DNA of 64,000 nucleotides from positions 1,612,001 through 1,676,000 of the forward strand of contig NZ_CP137552.1 in assembly GCF_039691755.1 (NCBI RefSeq), given 5' to 3'. Of this stretch, positions 41,578 to 50,297 are shown one piece after another. A program made the translations under genes and the position numbers. Source of the stretch: Halomonas sp. Bachu 37 (GTDB taxonomy: Bacteria > Pseudomonadota > Gammaproteobacteria > Pseudomonadales > Halomonadaceae). The notes under the pieces are model-generated. The model did not search any database, was not told the DNA's origin, and worked only from the letters and a program-made list of their open reading frames with translations. The first letter of the stretch is position 1; each line of letters starts with the position of its first letter.

Positions 41578-42624
41578 CTACTCGCTCAGCTCTTCAAAAC
41601 GCGACACGCCGACATTCCACGGCTTGAGGAAATCCTTTTCGCCGGTATTGGCGTGATCGGCAAGGCGATGATTGTCGTGCTCTCGCACCTCGCCATAGCG
41701 TGAATGGCGATGGAACGTGGGGCCGAACAATTCCAGCGTCTCGTCCACGTCTCCGGTATAACGCGGGTCCTGCGGGCGTTCCTGACTCACCATGTAGTAG
41801 GCGATATCCCAGGCCTGCTGGTCGGATAGCGAGTTGGGCTGCCCCAGCGGCATGTTGTTCTGGATGAACCCGGCTGCGGTATGGGTGCGTGCGATCCCCG
41901 CCCCCCAGTTATTGGAGCCGTCTCCCCACAATGCCGGGAATACATAGTCGCCATCTTCGTAGTGACCGGAACCATCTTCCCCGTGGCAGATCGCGCAGTT
42001 CTCCCGATAGGCCGCTTCACCCCGGGTGTAGTCGGGTTCGAGTTCCGGTTCGGGCGGCGCGGGGAAGCCACGTCCATAGATCGGCTGACCGGGGTACATC
42101 GGTACGCCGGTAGCCAGCCACTGATGGTAGGCGGAGAGCGCCAGCATGTCGTCGCTGCCATACTCCGGCGGCGTACCGTTCATGGAGTAGGCGAAGCAGC
42201 CGGCGATACGTTCTTCGAGGTTGTTGACGTGCTGGTTCTTGCCACGAAAGTCCGGCAGGGTCACCGCCGCCGGCCAGATCGGCGCACTGAAGGGCTGGCG
42301 ACCTTCGCCCAGGTGACAACTGGAGCAGTTCATGTCGTTGAAGACGTTTTTGCCGCGCAATTGCTGGGTATTGGTGAACAGGTCGTAACCGCGGCGGATC
42401 ACGCGCTTCAGTTGCGGATGGATATCCGCTTCTTCCAGGTCATCCATGGTCGGCGGAACGTGTACCAGCTCGCCTTCCTGGGGCGCGGGATAACCCAGTT
42501 CCACCAGCCCTTGATAAGGCATCTCTTGCGTTTCGCTGGTGGTCTCGGCGGCATAAGCGGCAACACCCAGGCCGGTGGCAAGGGAGGCGCCCAAGAGCGT
42601 CAGTGCAGTATGGTAGCGTTTCAT
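41578..42624 (-). CDS. tsdA: Thiosulfate dehydrogenase (tetrathionate-forming)
   Basis: Periplasmic dihaem cytochrome that joins two thiosulfates to tetrathionate (reversible in some species). The 348-aa protein has a signal peptide ending near AYAAET, haem site 1 CSSCH (100-104), haem site 2 CAICH (210-214), and Cys143 in IAGCFAYSMNG, matching the cysteine that ligates haem 1 in TsdA. The ATG at 42624 is used, as the longer frame (42663) adds residues before the signal peptide. It lies 10 bp after the cytochrome c4 gene, which would take its electrons. Confidence 0.9.
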   Translation of the reverse strand: MKRYHTALTLLGASLATGLGVAAYAAETTSETQEMPYQGLVELGYPAPQEGELVHVPPTMDDLEEADIHPQLKRVIRRGYDLFTNTQQLRGKNVFNDMNCSSCHLGEGRQPFSAPIWPAAVTLPDFRGKNQHVNNLEERIAGCFAYSMNGTPPEYGSDDMLALSAYHQWLATGVPMYPGQPIYGRGFPAPPEPELEPDYTRGEAAYRENCAICHGEDGSGHYEDGDYVFPALWGDGSNNWGAGIARTHTAAGFIQNNMPLGQPNSLSDQQAWDIAYYMVSQERPQDPRYTGDVDETLELFGPTFHRHSRYGEVREHDNHRLADHANTGEKDFLKPWNVGVSRFEELSE

Positions 42625-42634
42625 GGGGTCACCC

Positions 42635-43291
42635 TCACTTCTCGGCCGGGGTCTGGTTGGCAAGCCAGGCGGAAACCGCCTGGATATCCTCGTCGCTCAT
42701 GCGCGTGGCGATCGCGCCCATCAGGTTCTGTGGGTCGTTGTCGCGCTCGCCCTCTTTCCAGGCATTGAGCTGCGCGGCGATGTAACCGGCATGCTGTCCG
42801 GCGATACCGGGGAAGGTTTCGCCCACCCCAGTGCTACCGGGACCGTGGCAGCTCTTGCACGAGACGATATAGTCATCCCAGTCACCACGCTCGGCCAATT
42901 GCTCGCCACGTGCCAGAAGCGCGTCGTCGGCCTGCTCTCCGCCATGCCCGGCCGTGGGAGGCATGGCGCTGTAGTACGCGGCCACATCGTCAATCTGCTG
43001 GTCGTCGATCATGTTGGCGAACGGCTGCATGGTGGCGTTACGACGCTCGCCTGACTTGAAGTCGTGCAACTGCTTGGCTAGATAGACGGCATCCAGTCCC
43101 GCCAGGCGCGGCCACGATTCACCTTGAGGGTTGTTCATTCCGCTACCGTCGGCCTGATGGCACGCGGTACAGACGGCTGCCACCGCCTCACCCCGTTCGG
43201 CATCGCCCGGCTGGGCGGCCGATGCCGCCCCATGGACGAGCCCGGTGGCCAGAAGCAGGCCCAGGCCCACGGCGTTTCTGTTATTGTGCAT
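42635..43291 (-). CDS. tsdB: Dihaem cytochrome c4-type protein, TsdB-like
   Basis: A 218-aa periplasmic protein with a signal peptide (cut near AASAAQ) and two cytochrome c domains: haem motifs CTACH (41-45) and CKSCH (145-149), each followed by a Met-containing segment (MQPFANM, MGAIATRM). Cytochromes of this kind next to tsdA (TsdB) accept electrons from thiosulfate oxidation and pass them to oxidases. GGGAG precedes the ATG. Symbol given on context; a general c4 role is possible. Confidence 0.85.
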   Translation of the reverse strand: MHNNRNAVGLGLLLATGLVHGAASAAQPGDAERGEAVAAVCTACHQADGSGMNNPQGESWPRLAGLDAVYLAKQLHDFKSGERRNATMQPFANMIDDQQIDDVAAYYSAMPPTAGHGGEQADDALLARGEQLAERGDWDDYIVSCKSCHGPGSTGVGETFPGIAGQHAGYIAAQLNAWKEGERDNDPQNLMGAIATRMSDEDIQAVSAWLANQTPAEK

Positions 43292-43323
43292 CGCGCTCTC
43301 CCTTCACTCGTCAATTTCATTCG

Positions 43324-44694
43324 TTATAGGTTATTGCCGGGTCGCCCCGGTAGTGCTGCATCATCGTCTGTGCCGGGCGGAACAATGACCGCCGGCAAGA
43401 GCAACCGTGCCTGGAGCCCGCCTCCCGCGGGGCTGGAGAATTTCACAGTGGCGCCGAAGCGCTCGGCTATCGCCGCGACGATCGCCAGGCCGAGCCCGCT
43501 ACCCTGTTGCTTGCCCGAGCGCCAGAAGCGCTGTGTCAATTGCACCAGCGTGGCATCGTCCAGCTTCGGCCCCTGGTTTTGCACACGAAACTCGATGGCC
43601 TTGTTTTCCACCCAGCGCGCGTCGAGCGTTACCGGGCCGCCTGGAGCACCATGGCGCAAGGCATTGTCTAGCAGGTTACGCAGCGCCGTGACCGCCAGCG
43701 CCTGGGGCATGGCGAGCGTGGCCTGGGGCCACGCGGCAGGAAGCTGGATGCGCGCAGGATCGCGGCACTCAGCATCGGCGATGGCCAGTTCGGCTACTTC
43801 CTCGACGCCGCACGACGTACCGTCATCGAACTCCACCCGCCCCTCCACCCTCGCCAGGGTGAGCAGTTGCTCCAACGTCCGGGTCAGGCGTTCGACCCCC
43901 TCCTCGGCGTGAGCCAGCGCCTCGCGTGCCGGCTCCTCCCCCACCCGACGCGCGACTTGCAGATGGGTCTTGATCGCGGTCAAGGGTGTGCGCAGCTCAT
44001 GCGCGGCGTTATTAGTGAAGCGCTGCTCGCGCACGATCGCCTGCTGCACCCGAACGAGCAGCGCATTGAGCGTCTCGATCAAGGGGCGAATCTCTTGGGG
44101 TACGCCGTAGGTCGACACCGGGGCCAAGGCATCCGGATGGTGCCGGGCAAGCGACTCACGCAGCCGGGTCAGCGGCGCCAGGCCTCGCACCACGCCCAGC
44201 CACAACGCGGCCAGACTGCCAATCAACGCTACCACGAAGGGTACGACCGCCACCTTGATCACCTCCGCCAGCAGCATGTCGCGCTCATCCATGCGGTCCG
44301 CCGTGGTGATCGTCAAGCCACCCCGTTCGTAGGTGAACACCCGCCAGGTCATGTCGCCCTCGCGGCGATAGGCGTGGCCGCGCTCGCCCGGTGTCAGGAT
44401 GTTCTCCATATCAGTATGAGTACGCGCCATGATCTCGCCACGCGGTGAATGCACCTGGCACGCCAGCCCCTCGATGGGCGGAATCGATAGCGCCCGCTGG
44501 TCGGCGCTCTCCCACACCTCCGGCGGTAGCTGTAGCATCAGCCCCGCCACCATGCGGGCCGACTGCGCCAACCGCTGGTCCAGGGTCTCGACGAACTTCT
44601 CCTCCAGGTCGCGCATCAGCCAGGCAGCGGCCAGCCCCCACAGCAGGGCCAGGGTGATCCCGAGAGTCAGCAATAACCGCGTCCGCAAGCTCAT
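43324..44694 (-). CDS. Sensor histidine kinase, QseC/TctE-like
   Basis: A 456-aa inner-membrane kinase: TM1 (about 8-26), a periplasmic sensor region (about 28-143), TM2 (145-168), a HAMP-like linker, the H-box with His232 in NNAAHELRTPLTAIK, the N-box NLLDNALRHG, and the G-box GSGLGLAIVAAIAERFG. The ATG overlaps the response-regulator stop as ATGA. Placement inside the sulfur gene block suggests it controls those genes, but its ligand is unknown. Confidence 0.92.
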   Translation of the reverse strand: MSLRTRLLLTLGITLALLWGLAAAWLMRDLEEKFVETLDQRLAQSARMVAGLMLQLPPEVWESADQRALSIPPIEGLACQVHSPRGEIMARTHTDMENILTPGERGHAYRREGDMTWRVFTYERGGLTITTADRMDERDMLLAEVIKVAVVPFVVALIGSLAALWLGVVRGLAPLTRLRESLARHHPDALAPVSTYGVPQEIRPLIETLNALLVRVQQAIVREQRFTNNAAHELRTPLTAIKTHLQVARRVGEEPAREALAHAEEGVERLTRTLEQLLTLARVEGRVEFDDGTSCGVEEVAELAIADAECRDPARIQLPAAWPQATLAMPQALAVTALRNLLDNALRHGAPGGPVTLDARWVENKAIEFRVQNQGPKLDDATLVQLTQRFWRSGKQQGSGLGLAIVAAIAERFGATVKFSSPAGGGLQARLLLPAVIVPPGTDDDAALPGRPGNNL

Positions 44695-45389
44695 TGGCGC
44701 CCTCGCGGCGCGCCCGGCAACTGAACCGCTTCGGGCTGGCCCAACCGATAGCCCAGCCCACGCACGGTCTCGATCACGCCACTGCCCAGCTTGCGCCGCA
44801 GATGGTGGAGATGGACGTTCAAGGCATTGCTTTCGACCTCGTCGTTCATGCCGTACAGGCTGTCCTTGAGCTGGTCGCTGGTCAGCACGCTGCGGGGTGC
44901 CTGGAGAAAGGTTTCCAGCAGCACCAGCTCACGTCGCGACAGGGTCACCGGGCGACCACCCACCGTCACCTCCCGGCTGGCCGGGTCCAGGCGCAAGGCG
45001 CCATGCTCGATCACCGCTCGCGAACGACCGGCGGCACGCCGCAGCAGGGCATGCAGGCGCGCCACCAGTTCATCGAGATCGAACGGCTTGACCAGATAGT
45101 CGTCCGCCCCGCCGCGCAAGCCATCCACCCGGTCGTGTACCGCATCGCGGGCCGTCAGGATCAGTACCGGGGTGGCAATTCCCGCATCACGCCACTCCTC
45201 CAGCAGATCCAGCCCATCACCGTCTGGCAGTCCACGATCGAGTATCACCACGTCGCTGGCCACGCCCAGAATGGCCTGGCGGGCGGCGGCCTGAGTGGTA
45301 ACGTGATCCACGACGAAATCGTAGGTCTTCAGCCCGGCGCGAATCCCCGCTGCCACCAAGGCGTCGTCTTCGATCAGCAGTACATGCAT
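44691..45389 (-). CDS. OmpR-family response regulator
   Basis: A 232-aa transcription factor. The receiver domain has Asp8/Asp9, the phosphoacceptor Asp51 in VVILDRGLPDGDG and DYLVKPFD. The C-terminal winged helix (about 125-225) has TLSRRELVLLETFLQ and VESNALNVHLHHLRRKLG. The ATG at 45389 with AGGA upstream is chosen over a start 30 bp earlier. Operon with the kinase gene. Closest by feel to QseB/TctD regulators. Confidence 0.93.
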   Translation of the reverse strand: MHVLLIEDDALVAAGIRAGLKTYDFVVDHVTTQAAARQAILGVASDVVILDRGLPDGDGLDLLEEWRDAGIATPVLILTARDAVHDRVDGLRGGADDYLVKPFDLDELVARLHALLRRAAGRSRAVIEHGALRLDPASREVTVGGRPVTLSRRELVLLETFLQAPRSVLTSDQLKDSLYGMNDEVESNALNVHLHHLRRKLGSGVIETVRGLGYRLGQPEAVQLPGAPRGRQ

Positions 45390-45508
45390 GAAAGTGTCCT
45401 TGTTGATGGGTGAGAGCATGCCAAGGCAGCATTAACACAGCGTTAACCCGAGGGAGAGCAAGACGACCCGAGCCACGGCAAATGGTCGAACAGTGGCGCA
45501 ACGAGAAC

Positions 45509-45535
45509 ACCCTTGACGCCAAGCGCCAAGGGTGA
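45509..45535. other. Hairpin without T-tail upstream of the regulator operon
   Basis: CACCCTTG and CAAGGGTG pair across an 11-nt loop in the gap (45390-45594) between the YeeE gene and the response regulator. No T-run follows on either strand, so it may be a transcript-end stem or a binding site. Confidence 0.4.
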
Positions 45536-45594
45536 AAAACGGTAGTGAAATGCGAGAGCGGAAAGGCGCCGTCACACAGCTCCAGCGTCAGGCG

Positions 45595-46017
45595 CTACCC
45601 CGCGTAACGCCGGGCGACGAACCACCCCGCCACCATGGCAATCAGCATGGCCGCCAAGGGCGGTGTCATCCCTCCCACGGACGCGATGGCCGGGCCGGGA
45701 CAGTAGCCGGAAAGCCCCCACCCGATGCCGAACAGTGCCGCGCCTCCCAGCAACTTGGCGTCAAGGTCGCGGCGCGTGGGTAGCTGGAATGCTTCGTCAA
45801 ACAGCGGACGCGTTCGCCTGAATACAAGACGATAACCAATGAAGGTGGTGACCACCGCACCGCCCAGCACGAACATCAAGGTAGGGTCCCAGGCGCCGGC
45901 GATATCCAGAAACCCCACCACCCGTGCAGGATCGGTCATGCCGGCAAGCGCCAGGCCCAGGCCGAACAGCAACCCGGCGATATAGCCCATGACGGTTCGC
46001 ATTGCAGCGGCATTCAT
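45595..46017 (-). CDS. YeeE/YedE (DUF395) transporter, second half-size subunit
   Basis: A 140-aa membrane protein with four predicted helices, half the size of E. coli YeeE. It carries the family cysteine motif GYCPGPAIAS near residue 112. YeeE-type proteins pass thiosulfate or sulfane sulfur through the membrane via cysteines. Paired half-size forms (PmpA/PmpB) occur in other bacteria. The ATG at 46017 overlaps the stop of the partner gene as ATGA; the long frame reading further upstream is a shadow of the partner. Confidence 0.85.
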   Translation of the reverse strand: MNAAAMRTVMGYIAGLLFGLGLALAGMTDPARVVGFLDIAGAWDPTLMFVLGGAVVTTFIGYRLVFRRTRPLFDEAFQLPTRRDLDAKLLGGAALFGIGWGLSGYCPGPAIASVGGMTPPLAAMLIAMVAGWFVARRYAG

Positions 46018-46475
46018 ACTCCTATCTCCCATATGTGGCGCACAACGAAGACCGTGACAATTGCGCTCACCAGGAACACGCCGGTGGCCGCCATCGAGCG
46101 TTTCGACAGCCGCGCCAGGCCACAAACGCCATGGCCGCTGGTGCAGCCGCTTCCCAGCCCGGTGCCCAGGCCCACCAGCAAGCCCGCCACCAGCATCAGC
46201 GAGACACCCCCGAGCGGTTCGCCCACGACCGCTCCCGGTCGCCCCTCGACATTGCCCAAGCCGCCACCGAATGCCATCAGCAACAGCGGCCCGCTGATCA
46301 GGCCCAGCACGAAGGTGGCGCGCCAGGCGCTGTCCCCTGGGGGCCGACGGGTCACCAGGTTTCCCACGATGCCGCTGATACCGGCAATTCGCCCCATGGT
46401 TGCCATCAGCCAGACGGCGGACAGGCCGATGAAGATTCCGCCCACCAAGCCTTGCAGACTCGCACTCCAATCCAC
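46014..46475 (-). CDS. YeeE/YedE (DUF395) transporter, first half-size subunit
   Basis: A 153-aa membrane protein with four helices and the motif GSGCTSGHGVCGLARLS (about 109-125), whose cysteines are typical of the YeeE/YedE family. With its 4-bp-overlapping partner it would make a complete pseudo-symmetric channel for sulfane-sulfur compounds. The start is GTG at 46475 with GGGAG upstream. It sits between the DUF2892 gene and the second half. Confidence 0.87.
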   Translation of the reverse strand: MDWSASLQGLVGGIFIGLSAVWLMATMGRIAGISGIVGNLVTRRPPGDSAWRATFVLGLISGPLLLMAFGGGLGNVEGRPGAVVGEPLGGVSLMLVAGLLVGLGTGLGSGCTSGHGVCGLARLSKRSMAATGVFLVSAIVTVFVVRHIWEIGV

Positions 46476-46516
46476 GTAATGTTCTCCCGTTACCTGTTAA
46501 CTGCCGGCTCGCCCAC

Positions 46517-46711
46517 TTACGAATGACGGCGCTTGCAGGTATCGACCCCCAGCAGCGAGTAGAGCGGACAGGTGCCCAGCAGCCCCGTCGCCAGCGGCAC
46601 GATACCAATCCAGCCCCATATCCCGATGGTGCCGGTCAGTGCCAGCACGATAAGCGCCAGGCCGATCACGATACGGGCGATCTTGTCGATACTGCCTACA
46701 TTGTGTTTCAT
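46517..46711 (-). CDS. DUF2892 small inner-membrane protein
   Basis: A 64-aa protein with two hydrophobic stretches (IARIVIGLALIVLALTG and IWGWIGIVPLATGLLG) and a Cys in TCPLY and another in DTCKRR. DUF2892 modules occur alone or fused to rhodaneses (YgaP), which links the family to sulfur transfer. AAGGAG precedes the ATG. It lies 20 bp after the persulfide dioxygenase-like gene. Confidence 0.88.
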   Translation of the reverse strand: MKHNVGSIDKIARIVIGLALIVLALTGTIGIWGWIGIVPLATGLLGTCPLYSLLGVDTCKRRHS

Positions 46712-46731
46712 GGTTTTCTCCTTCGAGCGCT

Positions 46732-47598
46732 TCAGAAAAGATTGAGGGGGACCTTGAGATAGACCTGGCCGTTCTCTTCGGCCGGTGGCATATGCCCGGC
46801 TCGCATGTTGACCTGAACCGAGGGCAGGATCAGCTTCGGCATGCCCAGGGTGGCGTCGCGCTCGGTACGCATGCTGACGAACTCGTCCTCGCTCACGCCC
46901 TCCCGCACATGCACGTTATGGGATCGCTGTTCGCCCACCGTGGTCTCGTTCTGATACGTATCGCGCCCCGGTGCCTTGTAGTCATGGCAAAGGAACAGCC
47001 GCGTGGCATCGGGCAGGGCAAGAACTTTCTGAATCGAGCGAAACAGGGTGCGGGCATCGCCCCCGGGAAAGTCGCAGCGGGCGGTGCCGTAGTCGGGCAT
47101 GAACAGCGTATCGCCGACGAACGCGGCGTCGCCGATGACATAGGTCAGGCACGCCGGCGTGTGCCCCGGGGTATGCAGGACATAACCTTCAAGTCCACCG
47201 ATGGTGAAGGTATCGCCTTCCTCGAAAAGCCGATCGAACTGGCTGCCGTCCCGAGCGAATTCGCTCCCCGCGTTGAATGCCTTGCCGAAGATATCCTGCA
47301 CCTCCAGGATGCGAGCGCCTATCCCCGTCCTGCCGCCCAGGGCCTCGTGCAGGTAAGGTGCAGCGGAGAGGTGATCCGCATGCACGTGGGTCTCCAGTAT
47401 CCACTCCACCTCGAGCTCACGATCCTGAATGAACCGAATGATATCGTTGGCGGAACGTACGTCGGTACGCCCGGCGGCATAGTCGAAGTCCAGCACCGAA
47501 TCGAGAATCGCACACGCCCGGCCGGCGGGGTCCTGCACCACGTAGCTGAACGTATTGGTCGGTTCATCGAAGAAAGGGGTGACCAGCGGCGTTGCCAT
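46732..47598 (-). CDS. MBL-fold persulfide dioxygenase-like hydrolase (Blh type)
   Basis: A 288-aa metallo-beta-lactamase-fold protein with no signal peptide. Metal ligands are visible in THVHADHLSA, HTPGHTPACLTY and GDTLFMPDYGTARCDFPGG, with the late His in LCHDYKAPGRD. This pattern and the extended C-terminus match ETHE1/Blh enzymes that oxidise glutathione persulfide to sulfite. With the transporter pair and sulfurtransferases around it, a role in oxidising imported sulfane sulfur is likely. GGAGG precedes the ATG. Confidence 0.88.
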   Translation of the reverse strand: MATPLVTPFFDEPTNTFSYVVQDPAGRACAILDSVLDFDYAAGRTDVRSANDIIRFIQDRELEVEWILETHVHADHLSAAPYLHEALGGRTGIGARILEVQDIFGKAFNAGSEFARDGSQFDRLFEEGDTFTIGGLEGYVLHTPGHTPACLTYVIGDAAFVGDTLFMPDYGTARCDFPGGDARTLFRSIQKVLALPDATRLFLCHDYKAPGRDTYQNETTVGEQRSHNVHVREGVSEDEFVSMRTERDATLGMPKLILPSVQVNMRAGHMPPAEENGQVYLKVPLNLF

Positions 47599-47628
47599 AT
47601 AGCCTCCATTCGACAGAATGTGGGGTTA

Positions 47629-48105
47629 TCAGAAGGTATAGACCGGAATCTTCGGGTCGCGCATCATTTCCGCCATGGGCCCCGGCATGGCGACGCCGAC
47701 ACCTTCCCGCAGGTCGTCCTGTTCATATTCGGAGTTGGGCAGGTAAATGGCGCAGACATCCACCTTCGCGCCATCATTCATCATGGTTGCCAACAGCCCC
47801 TCGGGCTTGATGTCGCGAGGGGCGACCGTCCGTTCGCTGGCATAGCCCTCCACCGCCAGATCCCCCGCGCCATCACACAACAAGAGGTGCAGGTCGCTCC
47901 CCTGCTCCTGCATTGCACGGGAAAGAATCATCGCCATGCTCTGGGTTTCAAGGGAGTCACTGGTGACGATAACCAGGGCACGCTCTCGCGATGCCTCGCT
48001 GCCGTCATCGGCAAAAGCCACGGGTGCAATGCTCAAGGCTGCCGTGCACAGCACTCCCGCAAACACGGAATTGAAGCGGCAGGTATTATTGAATGGTAAG
48101 GACAT
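47629..48105 (-). CDS. Exported DsrE-family protein
   Basis: A 158-aa protein with a signal peptide (hydrophobic FAGVLCTAALSIAPVAFA, cut near residue 32) and a DsrE/TusD-like domain. Cysteines in LHLLLCDGAGD and KVDVCAIYLPNSE are candidates for persulfide carriage; the latter matches the usual DsrE cysteine position. Periplasmic DsrE proteins are less common than the cytosolic TusBCD. GGAG precedes the ATG. It lies 31 bp before the dioxygenase gene. Confidence 0.8.
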   Translation of the reverse strand: MSLPFNNTCRFNSVFAGVLCTAALSIAPVAFADDGSEASRERALVIVTSDSLETQSMAMILSRAMQEQGSDLHLLLCDGAGDLAVEGYASERTVAPRDIKPEGLLATMMNDGAKVDVCAIYLPNSEYEQDDLREGVGVAMPGPMAEMMRDPKIPVYTF

Positions 48106-48206
48106 GTGATCTCCAGTGGGCTAGAAAGCCTTCAGAAACAAGTTATCGGGAACCAGGGGTGTCGGAAGACATCCTCAACCAACCGAGGCTGAGTGAAGCT
48201 CGGATA

Positions 48207-48818
48207 TCAGGGTCGATCATTCCCTTGCCAGGCAACGTCTGGATCGATTTCATAGCTCCAGGGCAAGCCGGAGTTACGCCAGCCGTTCCTTGCCCTCACC
48301 CCGGCGGAATTTCCCTCTTCGAGCTTGCCCCCCTCGAATCCGTCGCTGACGGAATACACCTGGGTATACCCCATGTCCGCGATCACGTCCGCCGCCGGGG
48401 CACTGCGTGTGGCACCGGAGCGGCACATGACGATCAAGGGAGTCGCGTCGCTCGCGCCATGCATGTCGAGCTGCGCCTCGATCTGACGGGCAAAGTCTTC
48501 ATTAGCCGCCATCGCCCAGGTTCGCGCCTGTTCATCGAACTTGTCGCGGTCGGCAAGCATCCACGGCACATGGATATCGGTAGGTTCGGCAAAGCCTGTG
48601 AACTTGATCTCGATGGGATCGCGTACATCGATCAACAGGGCATCGTCCTGTTCTTGCAATAGGTCATAGGCTTCGCTGGCCGTCAGGTAAAGACCCAACT
48701 GGGTCTCGCGGTAAGCGGCGGTTTCGTCAGCCATGCCCGGCGAAGCCAACGCCGCCCACGCCATGCCCCCCAGCAAAAGAGGGGATAACGCACGGCGTGA
48801 AAAAAGGAGGTTTTTCAT
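48207..48818 (-). CDS. Periplasmic rhodanese-domain sulfurtransferase
   Basis: A 203-aa protein with a signal peptide (ending near GMADET) and a single rhodanese domain: ALLIDVRDPIEIKFTG and the active-site loop CRSGATRS with the persulfide-forming Cys. The C-terminus SGLPWSYEIDPDVAWQ is typical of the periplasmic PQQ-linked or sulfur-operon rhodaneses. The ATG at 48818 has GAGG at correct spacing; the ATG at 48824 is too close. First gene of the minus-strand sulfur block. Confidence 0.87.
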   Translation of the reverse strand: MKNLLFSRRALSPLLLGGMAWAALASPGMADETAAYRETQLGLYLTASEAYDLLQEQDDALLIDVRDPIEIKFTGFAEPTDIHVPWMLADRDKFDEQARTWAMAANEDFARQIEAQLDMHGASDATPLIVMCRSGATRSAPAADVIADMGYTQVYSVSDGFEGGKLEEGNSAGVRARNGWRNSGLPWSYEIDPDVAWQGNDRP

Positions 48819-48981
48819 AACCATTTCCTCTAAGCAAATAACCTATTTGATTTCTAGAGAGTAGTCCTTTTTACGTTCCGTTACCTGAGACAAGTTGTCG
48901 CAATACCAAGGTCGATCCCGAGCTACGGCTGGCTTCCCATGCCATATTTGATGACGGTACTGACTCTTACTTATCCCTATA

Positions 48982-49027
48982 AAAAAACTGACCACGCCAC
49001 CCATGACTATTGGGTGACGTGGCCGGT
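48982..49027 (-). terminator. Terminator of gpgP-gpgS
   Basis: A long stem, CCACG/CGTGG plus CACCCA/TGGGTG around a short loop, ends in seven T on the minus strand, about 50 bp after the gpgS stop. Confidence 0.92.
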
Positions 49028-49076
49028 TTATACGTTAGTTCAAGTAGTTGTTTTTCTAAACCTTTATAGCAGAGGG

Positions 49077-50297
49077 CTACACCTCTCCCCGGTTATCGAG
49101 TTCGACGGCCTCGTGCATGCGCGTGAGAATATCGGGAACGGCCGCCTGAACGCGGTCCCAGCTGGGAATGAAGGGCCGCTCGCGTGGGTTGTCGAGAAAC
49201 AGGTTGCCCGCTTCCAGCAGGTTGCCGGCGAACAGCTCCACCGCCTGCTCCTCACTGTGGCGATCGAGGCTCAGGCCGTTCATGGTGGCGTCGTGGTCGT
49301 AGGCTTCGATCAAGTCCAGCGCCAGGCGGTAGTAGGTCGCTTTCAGGGTGCGGAAATCCTCGCTGCTGAAGCTCACCCCCTGGGTGGCAAGCTTGCGATA
49401 GAGCGCCTTGGAAATATCCAGACTCATGCGGTTCAGGCCGCTGCCGGGGTCATCCTGGCTCACCGGTTGATGCTTGTGATCGTAGGTATCGGCGATATCC
49501 ACCTGGCATATCTGCCGGTGGGAATAGTTGCGCTGCAGCTCGGAAAGCACACCGATCTCCAGCCCCCAATCCGCCGGGATGCGAATCCCCTCCAGAACAT
49601 CGCTGCGCATGGCGAACTCGCCGGAAAGCGGATAGCGGAAGCTGTCGAGATAGTCCAGGTACGGCAGCGGCCCGCAGACGATTTTCAGCGCCCGCAGCAG
49701 CGGCGTGACCAGCAGGCGCGCCACCCTGCCGTTGAACTTGCCCTCGGCAATTCGCGGGTAGTAGCCCTTGCAGAAGCGGTAACTGAAGCGCGGATGGGCG
49801 ATCGGGTACAACAGGCGCGCCAGCATGCCCCGCTCGTAGGTCAGGATATCGCAGTCGTGCAGGCCCACCACCGACGTGCGCCCGGACGCCAGCACGTAGC
49901 CGGAGCAGTACCAGACGTTGCGTCCCTTGCCCGGTTCCAGCGCCCCCAGGCCGTGGCTATCCAGCTCTTCATCGAGCTCGCGCAGGCGCGGGCCGTCGTT
50001 CCACAGGATACGGGTATGCTGCGGCAAGCGGGAAAAGAACTCCCGTGCATGGAGAAACTGCTCCCGGTCGGCCCGGTCCAGGCCCACCACGATCTCGCTC
50101 AGGTAGGGCACCTTGGTCAGCTCATCGATGATCCCGGAAAGCGCCGGGCCTTCCAGTTCGGAAAACAGCGAAGGCAGAATCAAGCCCATGGGCCGTCGCC
50201 GGGAGAACTTGACCAGGTCCGCCTCGAGCGCTTCCACCGGACGCCGCGTCAAGTTATGAAAATCGGTAATGACACCGTTCTGATGAAAATCGCTCAT
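49077..50297 (-). CDS. gpgS: Glucosyl-3-phosphoglycerate synthase (GT81)
   Basis: Transfers glucose from a nucleotide sugar to 3-phosphoglycerate, the first step of glucosylglycerate synthesis. The 406-aa GT-A protein has LILPSLFSELEG, the metal-binding GLHDCDILTY (Asp148-x-Asp150), PLSGEFAMRSDVLEGIRIPADWGLEIGVL as separate conserved stretches, and DIADTYDHKHQP. The ATG overlaps the gpgP stop as ATGA. Glucosylglycerate is a compatible solute made under salt stress with nitrogen limitation in several halophiles. Confidence 0.9.
   Translation of the reverse strand: MSDFHQNGVITDFHNLTRRPVEALEADLVKFSRRRPMGLILPSLFSELEGPALSGIIDELTKVPYLSEIVVGLDRADREQFLHAREFFSRLPQHTRILWNDGPRLRELDEELDSHGLGALEPGKGRNVWYCSGYVLASGRTSVVGLHDCDILTYERGMLARLLYPIAHPRFSYRFCKGYYPRIAEGKFNGRVARLLVTPLLRALKIVCGPLPYLDYLDSFRYPLSGEFAMRSDVLEGIRIPADWGLEIGVLSELQRNYSHRQICQVDIADTYDHKHQPVSQDDPGSGLNRMSLDISKALYRKLATQGVSFSSEDFRTLKATYYRLALDLIEAYDHDATMNGLSLDRHSEEQAVELFAGNLLEAGNLFLDNPRERPFIPSWDRVQAAVPDILTRMHEAVELDNRGEV

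Noticed and set aside
45595..46608. A 337-aa protein spanning both YeeE-type genes
   Set aside because: Its first part is an out-of-frame reading of the 46014-46475 gene. The ATGA overlap supports two separate half-size proteins.
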